Source of the DNA: Spirochaetales bacterium | GTDB lineage: Bacteria; Spirochaetota; Spirochaetia; Sphaerochaetales; Sphaerochaetaceae | NCBI GenBank assembly: GCA_028723145.1 | Contig: JAQYFM010000236.1 | Location: 1-11,334 of the forward strand | Length of the DNA: 11,334 nucleotides | Reading direction: 5' to 3' | Shown here: positions 1 to 7,418 of the stretch, piece by piece | Layout: every line of letters starts with the position of its first letter | How positions within the stretch are numbered: position 1 is the stretch's first letter | Made by a program: the position numbers and the translations under genes | Notes under the pieces: model-generated | What the model saw: only the letters and a program-made list of their open reading frames with translations | Database searches by the model: none | What the model was told of the DNA's origin: nothing

Positions 1-768
1 TTCATGAAAGAGCTCAAGTAGAGCTTTTTCATTAGGGCTTGGTACATTATAGCTATCTTTATATCTTTTAATATATTGTTCTTTTAATGCAGGAAAGTGT
101 TTATCAAGTTTTTTATAATAGTATTCTCTATTACCTTCCCTTAGAGTTAATCCCATACCAAAACAAATAATTCCTTTAACGTTAGCTTCATGACACATTT
201 CAATGACTCTTAAAATATTGCTTTTAGTATCATTAATAAATGGAAGAATAGGAGATAGCCAAACTACTGTAGAAATGCCTTCAAGGTTTAATTTTTTTAA
301 TGCTTCAACTCTTAGTGAGGTAGGACATACATTTGGTTCGATTATCTTACATAGATTATCATCTGCAGTTGTTAGTGTCATTTGAACAACTGCCTTAGCC
401 TTACTATTAATTCTTTTTAAGATATCAATATCTCTTAACACTAGATTTGATTTTGTTATTAGTGTTACACCAAAACCATATTTTTCTATTACCATTAATG
501 CTTTTCGAGTATACTCTAATTCTTTTTCAAGACTCATATAGGGGTCACTCATAGAGCCTGTTGCGATCATGCACTTTCTTCTCTTCTTTTTTAAAGCTTC
601 CTCAAGGAGTGAAATAGCATTTTCCTTTACACAGATATCAGTAAATTCATGGTCCATTTGGTAGCATTTACTTCTTGAGTCGCAATAAATACAACCATGG
701 GTACACCCTCTATATAGATTCATACCATTTCTTGAAGATAATATTGCTTTAGCTTTAACAAAGTGCAT
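1..768 (-). CDS. SPL-family radical SAM protein (3' end beyond window)
   Basis: The minus strand is open from the left edge through this region and gives 256 residues without a stop; the C-terminus is outside the window. It carries the radical SAM cluster motif CX3CX2C at residues 22-29 (RGCTHGCIYC), whose three cysteines bind a 4Fe-4S cluster that cleaves S-adenosylmethionine. The following sequence (ATGSMSDPY, LITKS, MTLTTAD, IEPN) is typical of the COG1533 group related to spore photoproduct lyase. Whether this member repairs DNA or modifies another substrate cannot be read from sequence. I chose the ATG at 768 (MHFVKAK...) because, as I recall, family members begin this way and because a promoter -10 box overlaps the alternative ATG at 783, five codons upstream. 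Neither start has a Shine-Dalgarno. The gene diverges from the metallophosphoesterase. Family assignment is firm; the start and exact function are not. Confidence 0.88.
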   Translation of the reverse strand, partial: MHFVKAKAILSSRNGMNLYRGCTHGCIYCDSRSKCYQMDHEFTDICVKENAISLLEEALKKKRRKCMIATGSMSDPYMSLEKELEYTRKALMVIEKYGFGVTLITKSNLVLRDIDILKRINSKAKAVVQMTLTTADDNLCKIIEPNVCPTSLRVEALKKLNLEGISTVVWLSPILPFINDTKSNILRVIEMCHEANVKGIICFGMGLTLREGNREYYYKKLDKHFPALKEQYIKRYKDSYNVPSPNEKALLELFHE

Positions 769-781
769 AGCTAGATAATAC

Positions 782-809
782 ATTATAAAATGTGCCAGCT
801 GTATGTCAT
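782..809 (-). promoter_or_regulatory. Candidate sigma-A promoter for the radical SAM gene
   Basis: On the minus strand an ATGACA box (804-809, 5 of 6 matches to TTGACA) is separated by 16 bases from a perfect TATAAT (782-787). The -10 hexamer overlaps the ATG at 783, so transcription should begin near 774-776, downstream of that ATG. The next in-frame ATG, at 768, would then lie only a few bases from the RNA 5' end with no ribosome binding site. The boxes are seen directly; promoter activity and the start site are inferred. Confidence 0.5.
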
Positions 810-845
810 CTTTTATTTTTTTTATTATGGTAATATCATTATCAA

Positions 846-1448
846 ATGAAGCTTTATATTTCTGATCTACACTTTTTCCATGAATCACTACTACATAATC
901 TTGATAACAGACCATTTTCATCTGTTGAGGACATGAATGAATTTATGGTTGCAAAGTGGAATGAGAAAGTAAAAAGCCGAGATGAAGTATTTGTTCTAGG
1001 TGACTTCTCATTTGGTAATGTAGAAGAAACAACAAAGATATTGAATCGTCTAAAGGGAAAGATAACGCTTATAGTCGGTAATCATGATAGCTTTGCAAAG
1101 AAGAGTGCTTTTACTTCAACTAGAATTAGAGAGATTAAAAGCTACATGGAGATTAATGATAACAATAGAAGAGTAATTCTATCTCACTACCCTATGATGT
1201 TTTATAATGGACAATTTAAAAGCAATACTTATATGCTCTATGGTCACGTTCATGACTCTTTTGATGAAGTGTTAATAAACGACTTTATTAAACTTGCTTC
1301 ATCAAAAAAGAGACCAGCTAAAGGTTTTGATAGTGAAACAATTACTCCTTTTAATATGATTAACTGCTTTTGTATGTTCTCTAACTATACGCCTCTTTCA
1401 CTTGATGAATGGCTTGTAGTCGATAGAAATAGAAGAACTAATTATTAA
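846..1448 (+). CDS. Calcineurin-like metallophosphoesterase, 200 aa
   Basis: This protein has the full metallophosphoesterase signature in order: SDLHF (Asp7, His9), GDFSFG (Asp53), GNHD (Asn79, His80, Asp81), SHYP (His114) and GHVH (His134, His136). These residues normally hold two metal ions that hydrolyse phosphomonoesters or phosphodiesters. The size and layout match the small phage-like phosphoesterases of the COG4186 type, whose substrates are mostly unknown. There is no signal peptide or membrane segment, so it should be cytoplasmic. The start is fixed because the first metal motif begins at residue 6. No Shine-Dalgarno precedes the ATG; a TGG-TAATAT element at 828-836 could be an extended -10 producing a nearly leaderless mRNA. 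The stop lies 3 bp from the stop of the convergent tyrosine phosphatase gene. Confidence 0.93.
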   Translation: MKLYISDLHFFHESLLHNLDNRPFSSVEDMNEFMVAKWNEKVKSRDEVFVLGDFSFGNVEETTKILNRLKGKITLIVGNHDSFAKKSAFTSTRIREIKSYMEINDNNRRVILSHYPMMFYNGQFKSNTYMLYGHVHDSFDEVLINDFIKLASSKKRPAKGFDSETITPFNMINCFCMFSNYTPLSLDEWLVVDRNRRTNY

Positions 1449-1451
1449 AGA

Positions 1452-1904
1452 CTATTCATTTTCAAGCTTTTTTAATAATCCATTAACACCCATAAGAATA
1501 TCTTCATAACAGGTATCAAAATCATCTGTATACCAAGGATCTTGAACATCTCTATCAAGACCAGCAAATGATAAAAGTGAATAAATCTTTCCTTCTTTAT
1601 CATCAAAGAATGCTTTCATGTTTCTAATGTTATATTTATCCATTCCGATTAAAAAATCATACTCTGTATAATCAGATTTTCTAATTCTTCTTGCACTCTT
1701 ACCTTTAGTACTTATTCCCTTTTGAGAGAGTAGTTGCCTAACAGGAGGGTATACTGGATTACCTATTTCTTCACTACTAGTTGCTGCTGAATCAGCATGG
1801 TATTTTTTTTCTAATCCTAACTTCTTTACTAAATCATTAAATACAAATTCTGCCATTGGTGAACGACAAATATTGCCGTGGCACACGAAAAGTATCTTAA
1901 TCAC
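1452..1904 (-). CDS. Low-molecular-weight protein-tyrosine phosphatase, 150 aa
   Basis: The N-terminus contains the LMW-PTP P-loop CX5RS at residues 8-15 (CHGNICRS), where Cys8 is the nucleophile and Arg14 binds phosphate; the second cysteine (Cys13) typical of this family is also present. The general acid is Asp122 in DPWY. Length and layout are normal for the family. Such cytoplasmic enzymes dephosphorylate tyrosine, or arginine in some Firmicutes, on proteins including capsule and stress regulators; the target here is unknown and no kinase is adjacent. Translation starts at GTG (1904-1902) with a perfect AGGAGG eight bases upstream. The gene reads in the same direction as the transport operon but is separated from it by 201 bp, so it probably has its own promoter, although I saw no convincing one. 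It converges on the metallophosphoesterase with 3 bp between stops. Confidence 0.95.
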   Translation of the reverse strand: MIKILFVCHGNICRSPMAEFVFNDLVKKLGLEKKYHADSAATSSEEIGNPVYPPVRQLLSQKGISTKGKSARRIRKSDYTEYDFLIGMDKYNIRNMKAFFDDKEGKIYSLLSFAGLDRDVQDPWYTDDFDTCYEDILMGVNGLLKKLENE

Positions 1905-1912
1905 TGTTTTTT

Positions 1913-1918
1913 CCTCCT
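1913..1918 (-). promoter_or_regulatory. AGGAGG ribosome binding site for a GTG start
   Basis: A full-consensus AGGAGG lies eight bases before the GTG at 1904. It fixes GTG as the start of the tyrosine phosphatase and places methionine directly before IKILFVCHG, the usual start of the P-loop strand. Confidence 0.88.
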
Positions 1919-1922
1919 GGAA

Positions 1923-1954
1923 TGCCGCAAAAGGCAGTAAATTGCCACAAAAGG
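1923..1954. repeat. Two 12-bp direct repeats with 20-bp period
   Basis: TGCCGCAAAAGG (1923-1934) and TGCCACAAAAGG (1943-1954) differ at one base and start exactly 20 bp apart, close to two helical turns. They sit just upstream of the ribosome binding site of the tyrosine phosphatase gene. The spacing would suit a repressor or activator dimer. In the RNA the same bases can form two exclusive 4-bp stems, 1923-1936 or 1933-1946, which share GGCA at 1933-1936. The repeats are seen directly; a regulatory role is inferred. Confidence 0.6.
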
Positions 1955-2105
1955 TTTTCTCGATTTATACCCAACTATTCAACGATATATTTCGAAAAAG
2001 CCTTATATTAAAAAAGTTTTGTTTAATTAGCTGTGTTCGCTCTTAACATCAACACAACAGTTTCAACATTAATTAAAAAAAATCTACAATACTGCTCCCA
2101 TTAAA

Positions 2106-4148
2106 TTAATATTCAACAAATGCAGAACAATGAGGTGGTATTATATTGCTATCACCATAAGGACCATATATCTTACCTTCATCAGTTATTGTGTATGGAT
2201 AGGATCTATGGTTTACTATGATTTTTCCATTTTCAAATGGTACAATTTCAATATCACGCTCTAACTTAACATCTCGGCCCAATGCCATTTCAAAATACGG
2301 GCTTAAAGGACACTCTTTTAGAAGTGAAAGTGGATAAAGCTCATTATTTTTCTCTTTAAGAGGTACATGAGGAATAGCTTTTGATGCATAAGATAATCCA
2401 TAGTCAAAACCAAGAGAAATTATTATTCCATCACCATATTTTCTCTTTACTACAGCATTCTTTCCATTAAGTGTGTATGAAGCAATTGCTTCTCCATCCT
2501 TAAAGGAACGATACATCGTTGTTGTTATTAATGCTTTTTCATTAAAGAGGACAGGAGAAGGTTCTACTTCCTCTGCTTTAATATCAAATACACATTCAGC
2601 AAGCTTACTTCCAGGAGAGTGAATTACTACTCCACCTTTTTTTACATATTCTCTAAGACCTTCTTCACCAGCTATATCACGTTCAAATGTGTACATACTA
2701 TCTTCAGGTAAGATGAGAATTGGATAATCATCAGGGTACTTTAAGAAGCTTTTTAAATCAATAACATCTGTAGTTATAGTGTAATCAGAAAGAAGACGGT
2801 ACCATCCTAGAGAATCAAGACGACGATCTTCCCCCTTCATTGAGTAATCCTCACAAAGTGCCATTTGAGATGGGAAAAGTAAAGCTACTTCACTCTTTAA
2901 TCTTTTTCCTGTTAATGGAAGCACTTTATCGAGCCACTGATTTGCCACCTTTAAATCACATTTAAAGTAATCATCCATACGGTGCATAAGGCCTCCATCA
3001 TCAAGCCCGCAAATACCATATGCATAATATCCACCTGCACCAGATGCTGCAATTGTTCCAATTATCTCTGATGGTGTTAGAGTTCTATAGATATCGTTAT
3101 AGAGGTATCTACCAAAATATATACCTCCTAAAAAGTCACGATTTCTATTCATTACTCTCATCATGCTGTGATGATATGAAGTAACATATGCTTCACTATC
3201 GGTAGATGGAGTTACAGGAACTGAAATAAAGTGTGTAATATCTACATAATCTGAAAGATAGTATAAATCGATTCCCCTATTTGCTGTATCCCAAAGATCT
3301 GAGAGCATAGCACCTGCTATCTTTATTCCATCAAGAGTTAAGAAATATCCCCATTGAGTTAAGTCAGGAACTAATAATAGTTTAGGATCGACCTTATGAA
3401 GGCGCTCTTTCATATCTTTAAAGTAGAGAACAAGTTCAGTTCGCTGCCATCTTCTATTATCATAGCGCATGTGCTTCTCACACTCAGTGTGAGGAACACC
3501 TTCAAACCATAGTTCATGAATATCTAGTTCATCAAATGAAATGTAATTTGTTTCATAGGCACTATTTAATTCATCAATCGTTTTATAAATTATTTTAAGA
3601 TAAGAAACATAACGATCATTTCCATCTTTATCAAAGGATGGGGCAACAATTGGGTCCCACATTGAGACCATTACCTTACCATTTAGATTTTCACCCTCAA
3701 CTACTGTTACGCCATCTCCATATAGTTTCATAAGGCCTCTTACATGCTCTGTCATTGAGTCCTTTGCCTTAGTAGACCAGTAGCGATACCACTTTCCATC
3801 AGAGCCATCTCTAGCTGTAATACTTTCCCCATAAATTGGAGGTGAAAACCTAATGTTAGGATAAAGATTATCCCCATTTAAGTATAAAGATAAAAACTCA
3901 TAGCTTAGTCCTAGTTCCTTGCAAGTTTTCTCCATGTATTCCTGCATTCTAACGTAATCACTTGCAGGCTTTCCTTTAAAGCGCTGAGAAAAATCCTCCC
4001 AAGCTTTACTATCTAGTAAAACAGAGGTAAATCCCATTTCTTTAAGTGATGAAAGAGTATTATATACGAAAGTTTCATCGTCAAAAGCTGGACGATAGAA
4101 GTTTCCAAACCAGATACTTTTAAAGCATCCATTTTTTGTTTTTATCAT
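2106..4148 (-). CDS. GH42-like glycoside hydrolase lacking canonical catalytic Glu
   Basis: A 680-residue protein with the length and three-part plan of family 42 beta-galactosidases. Residues about 10-405 form a TIM-barrel-like region, including the GH42-like stretch YKTIDELNSAYET (188-200). Residues about 415-525 form a GATase-like 'trimerisation' domain (VALLFPS, YPILILPED, LREYVKKGGVVI), and about 620-680 a small C-terminal beta domain. There is no signal peptide, so it should act in the cytoplasm on an imported glycoside. By eye, the segment where GH42 carries the acid/base motif WQIDNE reads SMWDPI (162-167), and no glutamate occurs between residues 320 and 360, where the nucleophile would fall. 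It is therefore either a divergent family with other catalytic residues or an inactive homologue. Its ATG overlaps the regulator stop by 4 bp (ATGA), and it is the last gene of the operon. The fold is likely; the activity is unassigned. Confidence 0.8.
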   Translation of the reverse strand: MIKTKNGCFKSIWFGNFYRPAFDDETFVYNTLSSLKEMGFTSVLLDSKAWEDFSQRFKGKPASDYVRMQEYMEKTCKELGLSYEFLSLYLNGDNLYPNIRFSPPIYGESITARDGSDGKWYRYWSTKAKDSMTEHVRGLMKLYGDGVTVVEGENLNGKVMVSMWDPIVAPSFDKDGNDRYVSYLKIIYKTIDELNSAYETNYISFDELDIHELWFEGVPHTECEKHMRYDNRRWQRTELVLYFKDMKERLHKVDPKLLLVPDLTQWGYFLTLDGIKIAGAMLSDLWDTANRGIDLYYLSDYVDITHFISVPVTPSTDSEAYVTSYHHSMMRVMNRNRDFLGGIYFGRYLYNDIYRTLTPSEIIGTIAASGAGGYYAYGICGLDDGGLMHRMDDYFKCDLKVANQWLDKVLPLTGKRLKSEVALLFPSQMALCEDYSMKGEDRRLDSLGWYRLLSDYTITTDVIDLKSFLKYPDDYPILILPEDSMYTFERDIAGEEGLREYVKKGGVVIHSPGSKLAECVFDIKAEEVEPSPVLFNEKALITTTMYRSFKDGEAIASYTLNGKNAVVKRKYGDGIIISLGFDYGLSYASKAIPHVPLKEKNNELYPLSLLKECPLSPYFEMALGRDVKLERDIEIVPFENGKIIVNHRSYPYTITDEGKIYGPYGDSNIIPPHCSAFVEY

Positions 4149-5626
4149 TTTCCCCTTACCCTTTTTATATAAGCACTAGGCTTTTCGTTATATACCCTTT
4201 GAAATACATCTGAAAATGTTCTTACATCAGGGTATCCAACTGCTTGAGCAACTTCAGTAACACTCATATCTGTACTAATCATCAATGAGACAGCATGCTT
4301 AAGACGCACATTTCTTAGGTAATCCTTAAAGTTTTCACCAGTATTCTTCTTAAAGTATGCAGAAAAATAATATGTATTCATTCCAACAAGATTTGCAATT
4401 TGCTTAAGACCAATTTGTTCCATATAGTGTTCTTCTATATACTCAAGTGCGACAAGATATTCCTTTGTCTTCTTTTGGCCTGCTAATTCGAGTAGTTGAT
4501 GATGAATTGAAAATATTTCCTTTTTAAATAGCTCAGTGAGCTCAAGATAGCTCTTCACCTCTCTACCTTTTTCCATTAGAGCACTTAAATCAGGTTCTTC
4601 TATTATTAACTTTGAATCAGCAAGCTTATCTAATATTAGTCTTAAACAGTTACAAAAGCAGAAGACAACTTCATCTCTTCTACTTTCCCGTAAGCTTGCT
4701 ACCTCTGTAATAAATGAAGACCAACAATCATTAATTCGTTCTTCATCAAGTGACAAAATTGCAGCAGATAGCATTTCTCGCCACTTCATAACTTCAACAG
4801 AAGAGGTAGCAACTTCCTTTTCAGGTATAAGATATTCAAAGAGAGAGAAGAATGAGGCATAGTAGGAACAGGAGTAAGCCTCACGACACTTAATTATCAT
4901 ATTCTCCATATCAAGTATGGAAGTAAACTCCTCACTTATTACAGAGCAGATTCTAACTGAATTCTTTCTATAAATCTCCTCTCCACACTCCTTCATATAA
5001 ACAAGTGTTGATAATCTAGACATACCTGAAAAAAGGATAAAATCATCATCTGCGTTACGAAATACAAAACCTCGTCTAGATAGTTCAATCTTTGACCTTA
5101 GGCGCTCAAGAAAAGAAAAGGTTTTAAGCCTATCAAGGGAAGTTGATTCACTATCAGGTGCACCTGAACGAACCAATACATAAGGAGCTTTATGGTCACG
5201 AAAGAATGGAGCATATACAGGTACTCTACTCTCAGTATTTTCACTGCTAATACTTTCTGAAAAGCACTTTGCACGCGAAAGTGATTTCAAAAGTTCAGTT
5301 CTTACAACTGGCTTTACTAAGTAGTCTAATGCACCATGTAAAAGCGCAGAACGTACATAATCAAATTCTTGGAAGCCACTGATGAAAATAACCTCAGTTT
5401 TAAGATTATCAGCTTCAATGCGTTCTAGTAATTCAAGCCCACTAAAACCTGGCATTGAGATATCTAAAAGTGCAATATCTGGTTCTAAAGTTAAAATTCC
5501 CTCTAACGCACTCCTACCATCAAGATAAGATCCAACTATCTCAATTCCAAGACCTTTCCAATCCATTAAATGCTCAAGTCCTGCAAGGATGAATGGTTCA
5601 TCATCTGCCATAATTAGTCTTATCAT
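4145..5626 (-). CDS. YesN-type response regulator with AraC DNA-binding domain
   Basis: Residues 1-120 form a receiver domain: acidic pocket Asp8-Asp9, phospho-acceptor Asp55 (LLDISMPG), Ser83 in FISG and Lys105 in KP. Residues about 388-493 are an AraC/XylS double helix-turn-helix, with helix one near IGLKQIANLVGMN and the second motif TDMSVTEVAQAVGYPD followed by FQRVYNEKPSAYIK. The middle (about 125-385) is helical-looking with no motif I recognise, as is common in long YesN-like regulators. The protein should be phosphorylated by the neighbouring YesM-type kinase and bind DNA to control sugar-uptake genes, most plausibly this operon. Its ATG overlaps the kinase stop by 4 bp (ATGA), and its own stop overlaps the next ATG in the same way, so translation is probably coupled across all three genes. 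The 493-residue length fits this class. Confidence 0.93.
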   Translation of the reverse strand: MIRLIMADDEPFILAGLEHLMDWKGLGIEIVGSYLDGRSALEGILTLEPDIALLDISMPGFSGLELLERIEADNLKTEVIFISGFQEFDYVRSALLHGALDYLVKPVVRTELLKSLSRAKCFSESISSENTESRVPVYAPFFRDHKAPYVLVRSGAPDSESTSLDRLKTFSFLERLRSKIELSRRGFVFRNADDDFILFSGMSRLSTLVYMKECGEEIYRKNSVRICSVISEEFTSILDMENMIIKCREAYSCSYYASFFSLFEYLIPEKEVATSSVEVMKWREMLSAAILSLDEERINDCWSSFITEVASLRESRRDEVVFCFCNCLRLILDKLADSKLIIEEPDLSALMEKGREVKSYLELTELFKKEIFSIHHQLLELAGQKKTKEYLVALEYIEEHYMEQIGLKQIANLVGMNTYYFSAYFKKNTGENFKDYLRNVRLKHAVSLMISTDMSVTEVAQAVGYPDVRTFSDVFQRVYNEKPSAYIKRVRGK

Positions 5627-7395
5627 TTTAACTCATCTCCCTCATACTCTTTATCAGGAACTGTAATTGTAACTACTGTTCCAACATCAACTAGACTTTC
5701 AATATCAAGCCCAAAGCCCTCACCATAAATTAAGCGAAGTCTATCATAAACATTCTTAAGCCCAATACTCTTCCAGTTATATTCATCTCTGACCCCAGGC
5801 TCATCGCTTTTTAGTCTTATCCATAGTGCTTCAAGTTCCGAAGCATTCATACCAACACCATTATTCATAATTCTTATTAGGGCTTTAGTGCTTTTTCTTT
5901 CTACCTCAATAACAATACGGCCATATCCACCATTTGGTTTAATACCATGTATGTATGCATTTTCTACAATAGGTTGCAAAATAAGTTTTGGAACCTCTAA
6001 CTTTGTTTCTGAAGCTGGAATTGATAAATCAATGTGACCACTAATTCTAGAATTAAGGAGGAAAATATACTTTTCAACTATATCAATTTCCTTAGATAGT
6101 GGAACAAAATCATTAACAGGTCCAATAAGATAGTGAATCTGCTCAGATAAAGATTCTATCATTAACGCAACCTTTTCATCGTTATTGCTAATTGCTGTCA
6201 TTCTAATTACTTCTAATGTGTTATATAAGAAGTGAGGATAAATCTGGCTCTTTAATGCAGTACACTCTGCTTCCTTTTGACTAAGCTGAGAACGATATAC
6301 CTTATCGACATATTCATTAAGAGAGAGAATCATCTCATTAAAGCGTTTTGAAAGCACCCCTATTTCATCTTCACTGTCTACAGGAAGGCAGATATCGAAA
6401 TCACCTTTTTCAAGTCTCTTCATCTCCTTCATCATGCCATTAAGAGGCTTTGAGAGACGATTTGAAAGAACTACCATTCCTCCTACGAATAGGACTGCAG
6501 AAATAGCAAGTAGAACCCATGAGAAGGAGTAAAGGATACTTACAGATGAGAAAAGTGCGGAGTGAGTTACTATAATGTATGTACCCATATCATACCTATC
6601 ATCGGTATCATAGAACATCATATCGCCTTTCTTTATAAGGGATGCAGGATCAAAAATCTTTCCCTCAAGACTTGGATCACTACTTATCCAGCACTTCTCA
6701 TTAACCATAAAAACTATTGTTTCACCATTTGTAGGGGTGTATGATTCAGCGATTCGCCTTAAAGCCTCTATATCTACATCGATATAAAGTGTTCCTATAT
6801 ATTCGGGATTAACAATACTCCCGGTAGTATCAAAATAGTTTCTAGCAACAGTAAAGGTAGTTGCTATATTACCTGGGAAATAGTGGGTATCATGAGGAGG
6901 ATATAACATTAAATTTTTAGAAGAAGAATCATATACATCTGTCATTATAATATCGTTAAATGATTGTTTATCTGATATATAGGTGTTAATACGGTCCACA
7001 TGATAGTCACCATCTTCTGATATAAAATGAGTACCTTTAACCGAGCTATCAAAGTTAAGGATGTTATTTAAAAAGGCTTCGACATCTGATGTGTTTCCTC
7101 TATTAAGTACATCTTTAAATGCAGTTGAATAGAAGTTTTTTATACTAAAGACATTATCAGATGGTGTTGTATAGTAATATGTAAGCTTTGTAAGTGAATC
7201 ATAGTTTTTAAAAGAATTCTCAAAACGATCTTCTAATGCAGAAACCATCTGAAGGTAATTACCACTCATAACGCGGGTAAATTGATTTTCCATCGCGGAG
7301 AAAAGTCCGATAACAACTAAAATCATCGGCAATAAGCCAAGGAGGATTGCAATGATTGTGAACCTCACAAATATTTTCTTTCTTACTTTGACCAT
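5623..7395 (-). CDS. YesM-type membrane sensor histidine kinase
   Basis: The layout is short cytoplasmic N-terminus, membrane helix at about 12-34, an extracellular region of roughly 250 residues (probably a dCache sensor), and a second membrane helix at about 283-310. A HAMP linker follows (about 311-362; LSKPLNGMMKEM, DEIGVLSKRFNEM). The His_kinase domain has the phospho-acceptor His388 in QIYPHFLYNTLE. The ATPase domain has its N-box around Asn479 (PIVENAYIHGI), a G1 box NNGVGM (511-516) and a G2-like SIGLKNV (543-549). All catalytic boxes look intact. It should sense an external ligand, or the loaded binding protein, and phosphorylate the co-translated response regulator. A strong GGAGGA ribosome binding site lies five bases before the ATG, and the gene begins 23 bp after the hydrolase-like gene. 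The pair resembles YesM/YesN or LytS-type sugar sensors; the ligand is unknown. Confidence 0.94.
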   Translation of the reverse strand: MVKVRKKIFVRFTIIAILLGLLPMILVVIGLFSAMENQFTRVMSGNYLQMVSALEDRFENSFKNYDSLTKLTYYYTTPSDNVFSIKNFYSTAFKDVLNRGNTSDVEAFLNNILNFDSSVKGTHFISEDGDYHVDRINTYISDKQSFNDIIMTDVYDSSSKNLMLYPPHDTHYFPGNIATTFTVARNYFDTTGSIVNPEYIGTLYIDVDIEALRRIAESYTPTNGETIVFMVNEKCWISSDPSLEGKIFDPASLIKKGDMMFYDTDDRYDMGTYIIVTHSALFSSVSILYSFSWVLLAISAVLFVGGMVVLSNRLSKPLNGMMKEMKRLEKGDFDICLPVDSEDEIGVLSKRFNEMILSLNEYVDKVYRSQLSQKEAECTALKSQIYPHFLYNTLEVIRMTAISNNDEKVALMIESLSEQIHYLIGPVNDFVPLSKEIDIVEKYIFLLNSRISGHIDLSIPASETKLEVPKLILQPIVENAYIHGIKPNGGYGRIVIEVERKSTKALIRIMNNGVGMNASELEALWIRLKSDEPGVRDEYNWKSIGLKNVYDRLRLIYGEGFGLDIESLVDVGTVVTITVPDKEYEGDELK

Positions 7396-7418
7396 CTCTT
7401 TCCTCCTTTTTATTAAGT

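Noticed and set aside
1440..1460. Bidirectional terminator between the convergent phosphoesterase and phosphatase genes
   Set aside because: Only 3 bp separate the stops, and no inverted repeat with T tracts was seen around them; any terminator would have to lie within coding sequence.
1955..2000. TATAAA-like box upstream of the tyrosine phosphatase as a promoter
   Set aside because: A TATAAA is present on the minus strand, but no -35-like hexamer lies at 16-18 bases, and AT-rich DNA produces such boxes by chance.
2075..2082. A8 tract (U8 in the minus-strand RNA) after the hydrolase gene as an operon terminator
   Set aside because: I could not find a stable stem directly before the U run, so only half of the signal is present. 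Termination may still occur here, but the sequence does not show it.
6562..6744. Small plus-strand open frames inside the kinase, hydrolase and binding-protein genes (also 203-385, 8154-8438, 10787-11043)
   Set aside because: They lie antisense to well-supported genes, have no ribosome binding site or recognisable motif, and are explained by the coding bias of the opposite strand.
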